A stretch of DNA of 64,000 nt from Desulfuromonas sp. (GTDB taxonomy: Bacteria > Desulfobacterota > Desulfuromonadia > Desulfuromonadales > Geothermobacteraceae), in the NCBI GenBank assembly GCA_002868905.1, contig PKUA01000029.1, positions 62,001 to 126,000 of the forward strand, read 5' to 3'. The stretch's first letter is position 1. Each line of letters begins with the position of its first letter. Shown here piece by piece: positions 18,966 through 26,333 of the stretch. The position numbers and the translations under genes are program-made. The notes beneath the pieces were generated by a model, which had not been told where the DNA came from, searched no databases, and saw only the letters and a list, made by a program, of their open reading frames with translations.

Positions 18966-19208
18966 ATGACCATCGAAATCCTCTGTAACAATAGAATCGA
19001 ATGCCGGGTCCTGCATGGCAAGGTGCGTCAGGTCCTCTCCGACCTGAACCTTAAGGCCGACGTGGTTTCCTGCAGCGTAAACCAGGCCAGTGCGCAATCG
19101 ATTGCCGGTATCACCGGGCTGGTTCTGGACGGATTTTGCATTCCGACCCGGCAACATATCTCGATTGAGGACTTGAAAGCGGTCATCGAGCGCCAGACCA
19201 ACCACTGA
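18966..19208 (+). CDS. Degenerate thioredoxin-like small protein
   Basis: 80 residues after ATG 18966 (GGGGGTG upstream). The pattern IEILCNN at the start, a helix RVLHGKVRQVLSDLNLKADV, then TGLVLDGFCIP and SIEDLKAVIERQ follows the Thioredoxin_3 (redox-active disulfide protein 2) fold. The usual CxxC is replaced by Cys-X5-Cys (C8...C14), with further Cys at about 36 and 58. The cis-Pro region is also altered. It may therefore bind a metal or act as a non-catalytic partner. The assignment rests on pattern only. Confidence 0.55.
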   Translation: MTIEILCNNRIECRVLHGKVRQVLSDLNLKADVVSCSVNQASAQSIAGITGLVLDGFCIPTRQHISIEDLKAVIERQTNH

Positions 19209-19234
19209 CGAATCAACCAGAGTCCAAAAACAAC

Positions 19235-19262
19235 AAGGGCGGACCCAAACGGTTCCGCCCTT
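19235..19262. terminator. Bidirectional terminator between convergent genes
   Basis: Inverted repeat AAGGGCGGACC / GGTTCCGCCCTT with a short loop lies between the stop of the thioredoxin-like gene (+) and the stop of the TAXI receptor gene (-). The minus-strand side is followed by GTTGTTTTTGG and the plus-strand side by TTTCCATTT, so it can serve both. Confidence 0.75.
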
Positions 19263-19299
19263 TCCATTTCCGTGACAGCTTGACCGACGGACTCCGGAA

Positions 19300-20241
19300 T
19301 CACTCCCGCGCCAGGTCGGTGCAGTCGTAACCGTAGCTTTTGATTACGTTGCAGGCGCGCAGTGAGTTGAGCACCGAGACATGCGCGACACTCTCGTTGA
19401 ACCCATTGAACAACACGTCCTTCCACTTCGGGTGCCCTTCTTTTTTCAGCCTTCTCTCGTTGGCCATAATGGTGAAATGCACTGTGCCGACCAGGTCGTT
19501 GGCCAGCCCCTCCTGCTCCTGGATCATCGTTGCCAGCACCGTCCGCACCCCATAGGTTTTCACCGGGCGATCGAGCCAGGCGTAATCAGCCGAAGTGATG
19601 GTGGTCGGCAGGTAGACCAGGGCCGCCTTCTCGGTTCTAGGGAGTTCGACCAGGTCGAGACCGGTCTGCCCGGACAGGAGCTTCAAGGGTTTGCCGCCGG
19701 TGATCACCACCAGGTCGAGTTTCCCTCGCCTCAGGTCGGCCAGGGCCTGTTCATAACTGCCGTAAGCGTAGGAGAACTTTTTATCGTAGAAACTGGCGAT
19801 GATGTCGGCAGAGAGGCACGAGCCGCTGTTGACCGGGCCGCAACCGACCCTGAAAGAGGTGTCGCCGAGGAAATCGAGTGGCCGGTCCTTCGCCGTGACG
19901 ACGTGGATCTCGTCATGGTAAAGGGACATCACCAGCTTGATCTCCTCATCGAGGTTCCGGTCGGTATTGCGGTAGTAGTTGCGCGCCGCCTTCAGGTAAG
20001 CGTCGAGCTGGAAAATCGCGAACTCGGCATCGCTGTTGACCAGGGCGGTGATGTTGGCCCACGACCCTTCGGACGGCAGGACTTTCAGGGTAATCCCGAC
20101 CTTCTCGGTCTGCTCGGCGATCTCCCGGCCGATCTGATAATAGGTCCCCTGATCATCCCCGGTCATCAGGCGCATCTCGATTGCCAGCGCCGGGCTACTG
20201 AGCACTCCAAGGAGCAGGCCGATATAGAGCCAAACTTTCAT
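19300..20241 (-). CDS. TAXI-family periplasmic solute receptor
   Basis: 313 residues with signal peptide MKVWLYIGLLLGVLSSPALA and the TAXI hallmark MRLMTGDDQGTYYQIGREIAE, followed by LKVLPSEGSWANITALVNSDAEFAIFQLD (two conserved blocks). TAXI proteins bind small acids such as glutamate or other carboxylates for tripartite ATP-independent transporters. No TRAP membrane subunit is adjacent, so this is an orphan receptor that may work with a transporter elsewhere or act in sensing. Several Cys in the C-terminal part (RACNVIKSYGYDC) are unusual. Confidence 0.88.
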   Translation of the reverse strand: MKVWLYIGLLLGVLSSPALAIEMRLMTGDDQGTYYQIGREIAEQTEKVGITLKVLPSEGSWANITALVNSDAEFAIFQLDAYLKAARNYYRNTDRNLDEEIKLVMSLYHDEIHVVTAKDRPLDFLGDTSFRVGCGPVNSGSCLSADIIASFYDKKFSYAYGSYEQALADLRRGKLDLVVITGGKPLKLLSGQTGLDLVELPRTEKAALVYLPTTITSADYAWLDRPVKTYGVRTVLATMIQEQEGLANDLVGTVHFTIMANERRLKKEGHPKWKDVLFNGFNESVAHVSVLNSLRACNVIKSYGYDCTDLARE

Positions 20242-20441
20242 GCGTCATATCCTCTTGATTTTCTGGCCGACAATCGGCCTTGTGGACAAAAACGGTCAGG
20301 GCAATTCTAACATGGAATCTCGATCCTGTTGACCGCTTTCAATCAGAGTTTCGAACCCGCCACTCCAATGCGAATCAAACACACGCCCCTTCCCTTCGGA
20401 ATCGAATGCGCTATAGTTACAGTGAACGAAAGGAGGTCACG

Positions 20442-20921
20442 ATGAAACGTTTCCTGCGTGCGGGAGCGGTCGCCGCCGCGACCCTGCTGGCGTCCAACGT
20501 CGCCGCCATCGAGGTCGGCAGCCCCGCCCCCGACTTCCGGGCGCCCTCGACCCACGGTGAGATTGTCCTCTCCGAGAAGCTGGAGAAAGGTCCGGTGATT
20601 CTGGCGTACTACTACGCCGACTTCACCTCCGGCTGAACCAGCGAAATGAACGCTTTTCAAAACGACATCGAGCGTTTTGAAAAGTTGAACGCCCAGGTTC
20701 TGGGCGTCAGCGCAGATTCGGTCGCAACCCACAAGGAATTCGCCAAGGAGCTCGGGCTCAGCTTCCCGCTGATCTCGGACGACGGCACCATCCGCAAGCT
20801 CTACGGCAACGGCCGCATCACCCACCTGATCGACCAACGGGGGATCGTCCGTTATGTGCACAAGGGGATGCCGGACAACGATCGGCTGATTAAAGAGATC
20901 GAGAAACTGACGGGGAACTGA
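20442..20921 (+). CDS. Exported selenocysteine-containing peroxiredoxin-like protein (in-frame TGA)
   Basis: ATG 20442 follows AGGAGG. The frame contains one TGA at 20634-20636 (codon 65) and continues to 20921, giving 159 residues. It reads FTSG-Sec-TSEMNAFQ, exactly where AhpC/Bcp-type peroxiredoxins have the peroxidatic Cys (T-x-x-C). Up- and downstream parts (GSPAPDFRAPSTHGE; GVSADSVATHKEFAKELGL; FPLISDDGTIRKLYG) are ordinary peroxiredoxin. The N-terminus MKRFLRAGAVAAATLLASNVAA is a signal peptide, so the protein is periplasmic. A downstream hairpin fits a bacterial SECIS. Reads as a thiol/seleno-peroxidase reducing peroxides; no resolving Cys is seen, so it is probably 1-Cys type. Gene callers would split it at the TGA. 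Confidence 0.9.
20653..20684 (+). promoter_or_regulatory. Bacterial SECIS element
   Basis: Perfect 12-bp stem CTTTTCAAAACG / CGTTTTGAAAAG closed by the eight-base loop ACATCGAG. It starts 16 bases after the in-frame TGA, so the loop begins about 28 bases downstream, inside the distance range established for bacterial SECIS elements read by SelB. Confidence 0.85.
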
Positions 20922-21161
20922 TCAAGCACACATCTTGAAATCACAGACGCGGCAGCGCCATTCGTTAAACACGCTACTAAAATAGATGGAGTTGCCGACG
21001 CCCGGAATAAAACCGAGACTGTGCAGGTCGTATTTGCCCGTGGTCATGCAGCGCGGGAAGAAGTCCGTCTGGCCCTGGCGTACCTTGTATCCAAGCTCTG
21101 ATTCGAGGGTTTTGACTTGTTTTTCGACCAGTTTGCGGTACTGTGAGCGCGATTCGTACAT
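20922..21161 (-). CDS. Hypothetical small protein with C-terminal Cys cluster
   Basis: 79 residues from ATG 21161, with AGGAAGG five bases upstream. The sequence MYESRSQYRKLVEKQVKTLESELGYKVRQ is a charged helix. After a globular middle it ends NEWRCRVCDFKMCA, a CxxC plus a third Cys. The stop codon abuts the stop of the selenoperoxiredoxin gene on the other strand (20921/20922), so the two are convergent with no gap. I do not recognise the family; the Cys cluster could bind a metal or act in redox chemistry. Confidence 0.55.
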   Translation of the reverse strand: MYESRSQYRKLVEKQVKTLESELGYKVRQGQTDFFPRCMTTGKYDLHSLGFIPGVGNSIYFSSVFNEWRCRVCDFKMCA

Positions 21162-21330
21162 CAGCACCTTCCTTTCCTGCTACCTTTCATTATAACTCAG
21201 GTCGGTTTTTCATGAGATTGGGCGGTGAGCTGAGCAATGGCAGGAGCAGCAGGACGATGCTTGGTTATGAAAGGATTTGGGTAACTAGAATCGTTGATTC
21301 CGTAATGGGGAATTGAACCTTGGGTCTAAA

Positions 21331-21687
21331 TCATGGATGCACTTCTCTCTTCAACAAGTGCAACAGCGGCAACAATTCAGGCACATCATCCCGAATGATG
21401 CTCCAGAGAGTATCGTTATCGATACCAAGATATCCGTGAATGAGCTTGTTGCGAGTGGCAATGATCATTCGCCAAGGGATCTCGGGATGGGCGTCCCTAA
21501 TCTCACCTGGAATGTGAGTCGCGGCTTCGCCGATCAGTTCAAGGTTACGCAAGGTTGCGTCATAGGTGAGCTCGGCACCGACGAAACCGTCTTGATCCAA
21601 TCCTTCGGTGTAAGTCAGAACCTTTCCGCAGAAATTAATCATATCGTCGATGTAGATACGCCATTCGCGTTTACCTGCATCAGACAT
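21331..21687 (-). CDS. hepT: HepT-like HEPN toxin (DUF86)
   Basis: 118 residues from ATG 21687. The HEPN RNase motif is present as RNKLIHGY (R-x4-H-x-Y), with surrounding text LELIGEAATHIPGEIRDAHPEIPWRMI typical of DUF86. It overlaps the end of the upstream MNT gene by eight bases, the standard arrangement of the HEPN/MNT toxin-antitoxin system. HepT is an RNase-type toxin, silenced by AMPylation of the Tyr in this motif by MntA in characterised systems. The key residues are intact, so it is probably functional. Confidence 0.9.
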   Translation of the reverse strand: MSDAGKREWRIYIDDMINFCGKVLTYTEGLDQDGFVGAELTYDATLRNLELIGEAATHIPGEIRDAHPEIPWRMIIATRNKLIHGYLGIDNDTLWSIIRDDVPELLPLLHLLKREVHP

Positions 21688-21970
21688 TGACCCTCTCCTG
21701 CTCGATATAAGGCCACAGCTCTGGCCGCAGGGCCTTTTCGGTGACGAGGTCGACGGAGCAACCAAGAAGATCTTCAAGAAAAAACTGTACTCCGAAATAG
21801 CGCTTAGAGTTCGCTGGGCCATCAAAGGCCACCAGGATGTCAACATCGCTGTCAGTGGTCGCCGCATTTCGGACGGTTGAACCGAACAGTGCGAGTCGGG
21901 TAACACCGAAACGTGCCTTCAACTCTGGCTTGCTACGGCTCAGCAGTTCCAGAGCACGCTGTTTGTTCAC
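21680..21970 (-). CDS. mntA: MntA-type minimal nucleotidyltransferase antitoxin
   Basis: The start is best placed at GTG 21970, which has GGAGG seven bases upstream; a longer frame to 22003 has no such site. The 96-residue product carries the nucleotidyltransferase signature GSTVRNAATTDSDVD (GS-x10-DxD) and a third acidic residue in SVDLV. MntA AMPylates and neutralises HepT. The gene precedes and overlaps hepT. Confidence 0.9.
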   Translation of the reverse strand: MNKQRALELLSRSKPELKARFGVTRLALFGSTVRNAATTDSDVDILVAFDGPANSKRYFGVQFFLEDLLGCSVDLVTEKALRPELWPYIEQERVNV

Positions 21971-22181
21971 GGTCAACCTCCAAAAAAACTTAAGTAATGC
22001 CAAATTATCTCGGTCAACTTAACAACTGAAATCTGCCTAAACTATAACATTTGCCATGTTGGGCACAAAACATATTTCAAAGTAACGGGTGCAGAGGGAC
22101 AGTCACCTTAATTATAGGTCGCGTTTGCACCACCTCGTTTTTTGAGACTGGTGGCGCAGTTGATGCCAATCAAAAGCCTAC

Positions 22182-23804
22182 TCATTGTGGTTCATCCCCG
22201 GTCCAAAGCGCCATGGCTACTTCTTCAACGGCCTCTTGCAATTCAAGCCCACTCAACCATTCTTCTGGAATCGCTTCATCTCCGAGCATAGCTCCCAGAA
22301 TGTTCCCGGTTATGGCCCCGGTGCTGTCACTGTCCCCACCATGATTGATCGCCAACTGGATGGCTTTTTGAAAGTCCGTGGGATAAGACAAGGCGCAATA
22401 GAGGCTCATAGCCAGGGCCTCCTCGGCCACCCACCCTTCCCCGATTGTTGTGATCGCTTCTCTTGAAGGACGATGGGCCGTTTGCTCGAAGACCTCTTCA
22501 GCCTTGATAACCGCGCGCAGGACTTCTTCATGGCCCGGGTAGCTTTGCATTTCACCCTTCGTTCGGTTGATACCCTCCCTGAGGGAATCCCCCATAACGA
22601 GGCGACGAATCAAAAGCGCAAGGAATCCACCGGCAAGCCAGCCACTCGGATGACCATGAGTCAGGGCGGACACTTCACATCCGATACGAAATGCTTCCTT
22701 GTCCGCATCAATCTCGTCAAGGTGGCCCAAAACAACCGGGGAGGCCAGGAAAAGCCCGACAGGCGCCACACGCATGACGGTGCCACACCCTTTGCTGTCG
22801 TTGATCGGTTTTTCGACGTCTCCCATCGAGCCCGTTTCAAGGGCACTCAGGCATGTGGATCCAGGCGCCCGGCGAACAAACAAATCTGCATGCTGTAACA
22901 ACCAGCCATCCTCACCCCGTGGCCGCCAACCGGGATTGAATGACTCGTTTTGAGTCACGAGCCATCTTTGATAGGCATGCCAGGTCATCGTTTTGAATGA
23001 TGGACCAATCCCCTTGTTGAGAAATCGCCGATAGGCAAGCACCATCCCCTCTGCGGTGAACAGACTCATCTGCGTATCGTCTGTAACTTCAAACACGCCG
23101 GTTGCGTTATTCATCGGTTGGGTCAAGCCGTCAGCGCCAAACTTACTCTCGATCTGGGGCCATTTGAAGAATTCTACAGGCCAACCGAACGCATCACCGA
23201 CGGCACCGCCGAGCATGCAACCTTTAAAGTTTGCGGGTAATTGTCGACCCGTCCACGAACGATATTCTGTGACGTAATTTTCCTGATCGCTCGTCTCGAT
23301 GGCGTTGGGCCGAGCCTGCCGAACCAGGGCAATCGCGGTTGAAGCATCGACGCCGAGATCTTTAAGTATCAATGCAGCAACCAATCCCGTACGCCCCAAA
23401 CCACCACGGCAATGCAGCAAAATCCGTTCTCCCCGAAGCAAGCGGTTCCGCAGTTGCGTCCCGGCAGCTTGATTCCAGTTGTCCAACCATCCCGTGCCAG
23501 GGACATCAACGTCGCGAATAGGCAGATGCAACCACTGCATGCCGTATTTGCGTACCGTATCGGGAAGCTGCTCCACCCCAAGCATCGGAAACTCATTGTC
23601 TTCTATCAAACTGACAACGGCGGACGCACCCCATTCCGAAATAGCTGTTATGTCTGTCTCAAGACAACGATTCCAGGAAATCCCAAACAGGCTGTCACCT
23701 TTTTTCCCGGGGCAGAAAGTCAGGCCAATACGCCCCCTGACCGCTGGAGGTTGAATAGAAGCTATTTGCAGGGGATCGGTTTCGCTAGTCCGAAATTGAA
23801 GCAT
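22182..23804 (-). CDS. Fusion of dual-specificity phosphatase and ADP-ribosylglycohydrolase
   Basis: ATG 23804 follows AAGGAGTCAT; 540 residues. The N-terminal part (to about 185) is a CDKN3-like protein phosphatase with loop HCRGGLGRTG (nucleophile C132) and general-acid Asp in RDVDVPG. The C-terminal part is a DraG/ARH-type ADP-ribosylglycohydrolase with GDAFGWPVE (about 203), VTDDTQMSLFTAEG, and HGGDSDSTGAITGNILGA, so the Mg-binding acidic residues are there. The fusion would remove phosphate and ADP-ribose marks. Flanked by a toxin-antitoxin pair and a RAYT, it lies in an accessory patch and could act in stress or phage response. Confidence 0.85.
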   Translation of the reverse strand: MLQFRTSETDPLQIASIQPPAVRGRIGLTFCPGKKGDSLFGISWNRCLETDITAISEWGASAVVSLIEDNEFPMLGVEQLPDTVRKYGMQWLHLPIRDVDVPGTGWLDNWNQAAGTQLRNRLLRGERILLHCRGGLGRTGLVAALILKDLGVDASTAIALVRQARPNAIETSDQENYVTEYRSWTGRQLPANFKGCMLGGAVGDAFGWPVEFFKWPQIESKFGADGLTQPMNNATGVFEVTDDTQMSLFTAEGMVLAYRRFLNKGIGPSFKTMTWHAYQRWLVTQNESFNPGWRPRGEDGWLLQHADLFVRRAPGSTCLSALETGSMGDVEKPINDSKGCGTVMRVAPVGLFLASPVVLGHLDEIDADKEAFRIGCEVSALTHGHPSGWLAGGFLALLIRRLVMGDSLREGINRTKGEMQSYPGHEEVLRAVIKAEEVFEQTAHRPSREAITTIGEGWVAEEALAMSLYCALSYPTDFQKAIQLAINHGGDSDSTGAITGNILGAMLGDEAIPEEWLSGLELQEAVEEVAMALWTGDEPQ

Positions 23805-23825
23805 ATGACTCCTTAGGCATTTCTT

Positions 23826-23868
23826 TAGGACATTCAAACGGGGCATCCTAAATTAAGGGCCCCGCTGC
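23826..23868. repeat. RAYT-associated palindrome, copy A (diverged)
   Basis: GGACATTCAAACGGGGCATCC...GGGCCCCGCTGC lines up base by base with copy C at 24673-24714, with several substitutions in the stem. It lies between the phosphatase/hydrolase gene start and the RAYT. Confidence 0.6.
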
Positions 23869-23910
23869 TTTTCATAGTATAAAATCAGCCTGTCCCCTTT
23901 TTCTTTTTCC

Positions 23911-23947
23911 GGGACACTCTAAAATGAGTGTCCCATTTGAGCGTCCC
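23911..23947. repeat. RAYT-associated palindrome, copy B
   Basis: Hairpin GGGACACTC-TAAAAT-GAGTGTCCC followed by ATTTGAGCGTCCC. It is copy C in the opposite orientation and ends three bases before the RAYT stop codon. Confidence 0.8.
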
Positions 23948-23949
23948 AA

Positions 23950-24582
23950 TTACAGGGACCTACCGAGTTGTGCCTCCAATCGCAGCAATGTTTCATGACC
24001 ACATAATGGACGACCGCTTCGTGTGGCCTGCTTGATGACAGTCGTCAACTTCATATCATCCTCCTGCATAAAAGCCTGGTAAGCATCAACATCATTCAAT
24101 CCGAGCCATTCTGAACGTTCAAGCAGAGTGTCTGCCTCGCCTCCTAGATGAAAACGAGCACTCGACCAACGATACTCACAGGCATTTGTAACCATACCAG
24201 CGTTGACTGGATTGTTCTCGATGTAGCGAGCAACAGCCCAAAGGTGTTCATCCGTATCAACGATGCATGAGTGAAAGCGGTTCTGCCAAACACGGCCAGA
24301 TCGAAAATACCGCCGGTTGATATAACGAGTGTATTGTTGGTTGACGAGACCGATCCCCCTTCCTAAACCCTCAGGGGTACGCGGGACAGCCAGCAGGTGG
24401 ATGTGGTTTGTCATCAGGCAGTAAGCCCACAGGTCAATTTCATATTGTGAGCAATACTCCTTCAGAAAAGCTATGTATTTTAACCGGTCTTGATCATCAA
24501 AAAAGACAGGTTCACGATTGTTCCCGCGCTGTGTGACGTGATGCGGATAACCAACAGCTACCGCACGTGAAGTTCGTGGCAT
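23950..24582 (-). CDS. RAYT (REP-associated tyrosine transposase)
   Basis: 210 residues of the Y1/IS200-like HUH transposase group. MPRTSRAVAVGYPHHVTQRGNNREPVFFDD opens the domain, LMTNHIHLLAVP is the HUH metal motif, and the catalytic Tyr is likely in GLVNQQYTRYINRRYFRSGRVWQNRF. The RxENPVNAGMV-type segment (YIENNPVNAGMVTNACEYRWSSARFHLGG) marks the RAYT/TnpA_REP family. The gene is bracketed by inverted palindromes (23911-23947 and 24673-24714), the expected target structure. It appears complete. RAYTs are usually single-copy domesticated transposases that disperse or maintain REP sequences. Confidence 0.9.
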   Translation of the reverse strand: MPRTSRAVAVGYPHHVTQRGNNREPVFFDDQDRLKYIAFLKEYCSQYEIDLWAYCLMTNHIHLLAVPRTPEGLGRGIGLVNQQYTRYINRRYFRSGRVWQNRFHSCIVDTDEHLWAVARYIENNPVNAGMVTNACEYRWSSARFHLGGEADTLLERSEWLGLNDVDAYQAFMQEDDMKLTTVIKQATRSGRPLCGHETLLRLEAQLGRSL

Positions 24583-24672
24583 GATCCCCCCTGGAATGGT
24601 TTCACTTCAAACCACTACTATTGATAAGTGAATTTCCTCATGCAGTCAAAGGAAAATACAACATTTCTACGG

Positions 24673-24714
24673 GGGACACTCAAACGGGACACTCTAAATT
24701 GAGTGTCCCGCTGC
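24673..24714. repeat. RAYT-associated palindrome, copy C
   Basis: GGGACACTCAAAC then the stem CGGGACACTC-TAAATT-GAGTGTCCCG (24685-24710) then CTGC. It lies 90 bases upstream of the RAYT start and mirrors copy B. Confidence 0.8.
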
Positions 24715-24793
24715 ATTACAGCGTCTTTCTAAAACCTGCAACCAACAGGCACCAAGTCAATATTAGCTTTCATCTTTTAGCTGACATCAACGA

Positions 24794-24820
24794 AAAAGGG
24801 CCTGCCGTTTAGGCAGGCCC
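24794..24820 (-). terminator. Terminator of ssrA
   Basis: GGGCCTGCC / GGCAGGCCC with loop GTTTA, about ten bases after the tmRNA 3' end. On the minus strand it is followed by CTTTTTCG, a Rho-independent terminator tail. Confidence 0.85.
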
Positions 24821-24828
24821 TTCACATC

Positions 24829-25181
24829 TGGTGGAGGTGGCGGGAATCGAACCCGCGTCCGAAAATCTTCCACGTAAGGCCTCTACATGCTTAGTTCGTG
24901 TATTGAATTAACCCTTGGGACTCCCACGAACAGGATTCCTTCCGGGCGAGTCTGCTTGAGTTTCGCCCGAGTGCCACAGACACTCACTCGGACTAGCCCA
25001 CTAAATTAGCGTCTTGAGCCCCACATGGGCGATGGAAAACAAGACGTGGTCGCTTAATTAAGCGGCCAGTGCGTAACGAACGTCAGTATCGGCGTTTGTA
25101 TGTGTTGGGCTTTTTAACGGAGCCTGCCCACTCCGGCATGCCACCTTCGCTTTCAATCCCCGTCGAAACCGTGTCACCCCC
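24829..25181 (-). ncRNA. ssrA: tmRNA (transfer-messenger RNA)
   Basis: About 353 nt. The 5' end GGGGGTG pairs with the 3' CACCTCC before ACCA. The conserved 5' block GACACGGTTTCGACGGGG and the 3' T-arm GCGGGTTCGATTCCCGC are present. The tag frame, read on the minus strand at 25093-25058, encodes ADTDVRYALAA and ends TAA; with the non-templated Ala the tag is AADTDVRYALAA. tmRNA rescues stalled ribosomes with SmpB, whose gene is just upstream. The 3' CCA is encoded in the gene. Confidence 0.97.
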
Positions 25182-25317
25182 GTTCAAGTTAGTTATCAGA
25201 TATGCGGCCTTAACCTGCCGCTGCTTAACAGCTTATTTGTTCAGGGTGTTATCTCTTCAGCACCCTGCAACGACCCCATTATCTCACACTTCAGCGGAAA
25301 AAGCGAAACCGATCTCG

Positions 25318-25773
25318 CTAACCGTTATGTTGTCGAATTGCCCGCTCAACCTCTCGGTTGTCCTGCTTCTTCTTCAGCGTCTCTCGCTTGTCATGCAGCT
25401 TCTTCCCCTTGCCGATGCCGACCTCGAGCTTGGCCTTACCGCTCTTGAAGTAGATCTTGGTCGGGATCAGCGCCAACCCCTTTTCGTCGACCTTCTTGCC
25501 GAGCTTGAGGATCTCGTGGGTGTGGGCGAGCAGCTTCCGCTCGCGCAGCGGCTCGTGGTTCTCCCGGTTGCCGAAGTCGTAAGGGCTGATGTGCATGTTG
25601 CAGACGAACAGCTCCCCGTTCTTGATGCGGCAGTAGCTGTCGCGCAGGTTGACCTTGGCGTCACGCAGCGACTTGACCTCGGTCCCCTGCAGCACGATAC
25701 CGGTCTCGATCACATCCTCGATGTAATACTCGTGGTACGCCTTCTTGTTGGTGCCGACGATTTTAATTCCCAT
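25318..25773 (-). CDS. smpB: SsrA-binding protein SmpB
   Basis: 151 residues, normal for SmpB, with the OB-fold landmarks GIVLQGTEVKSLRDAKVNLRDSY and CNMHISPYDFGNRENHEPLR (segments) and the C-terminal basic tail KKLHDKRETLKKKQ followed by DNREVERAIRQHNG. It binds tmRNA and brings it to stalled ribosomes. The gene is 136 bases upstream of ssrA on the same strand and overlaps the rseC-like gene by 11 bases, so it is co-transcribed with that gene. Confidence 0.97.
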   Translation of the reverse strand: MGIKIVGTNKKAYHEYYIEDVIETGIVLQGTEVKSLRDAKVNLRDSYCRIKNGELFVCNMHISPYDFGNRENHEPLRERKLLAHTHEILKLGKKVDEKGLALIPTKIYFKSGKAKLEVGIGKGKKLHDKRETLKKKQDNREVERAIRQHNG

Positions 25774-26269
25774 GCTTCAACTCTTCACCCAGCGCGCACT
25801 CGTCATCGAGAATCCGGACGATGCGCGGCATATAGTCTTCCTGCGGCAACGCTTTGCTGCCGACCTTGATCACCAGCAGCGACCCGACCATGAAGGCGCT
25901 GCCGAGCAGCGCGGCGAGCAGGTTCGGATCGGGGCCCTGCGCCATCTTCTCCCCGATGAACTGGCCGAGCCCGGCGCCGACCAGCAGCGCGATCAGCGGC
26001 ACGATGTAGACCAGGAACGAGGAGCGCAGCAGGGTGCGGGAGGTGATCGCGATCCGCACCTTGTCACCGACTTTGGCGCCGAGCTGGTTGTCCGCCTCGA
26101 CCAGCCGGGTCCCCTCGTCGCTGCCGAGACCGCACGCCTCCTTCGAGGAGCAATGCTGACAGGCGCTGCTCTTGCGGCAGAGCACCATCGCCCGCTGCGG
26201 GCTCTTCAACTCGACAATTGTTCCGGTTTCTTCGATCACAACAGCTCTCTTATGCGCCGCCTCATACAT
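25763..26269 (-). CDS. RseC/MucC-family integral membrane protein
   Basis: 168 residues. The N-terminal soluble part has a Cys set C-x6-C-x2-C-x5-C (CRKSSACQHCSSKEAC) typical of RseC/MucC, followed by the GDKVRIAI strand and two membrane helices (FLVYIVPLIALLVGAGLGQFI and LLAALLGSAFMVGSLLVI, hydrophobic segments). RseC relatives act in sigmaE signalling, in SoxR reduction, or with the Rnf complex. Which applies here is unknown. It overlaps smpB. Confidence 0.85.
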   Translation of the reverse strand: MYEAAHKRAVVIEETGTIVELKSPQRAMVLCRKSSACQHCSSKEACGLGSDEGTRLVEADNQLGAKVGDKVRIAITSRTLLRSSFLVYIVPLIALLVGAGLGQFIGEKMAQGPDPNLLAALLGSAFMVGSLLVIKVGSKALPQEDYMPRIVRILDDECALGEELKHGN

Positions 26270-26333
26270 AGCGCACAGTCGACACTCAAAGGCGGCGGCA
26301 CAACGGTCACAGAAAGGGGATTATAGGGAGTGC

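Noticed and set aside
20922-20924. TGA at the end of the small Cys-rich gene as selenocysteine
   Set aside because: Reading on would enter the complement of the peroxiredoxin gene and gives no similarity, and no downstream hairpin of the right spacing is obvious on that strand.
22081-22130. GGGACAGTCACCTTAATTA as a fourth RAYT palindrome
   Set aside because: It lacks a matching second arm; kept only as a possible remnant.
24829-24860. An att direct repeat of the tmRNA 3' end bordering the accessory patch
   Set aside because: I found only a short match around 22150 (TGGTGGCGCAG), too short to call, and no integrase gene is in the window.
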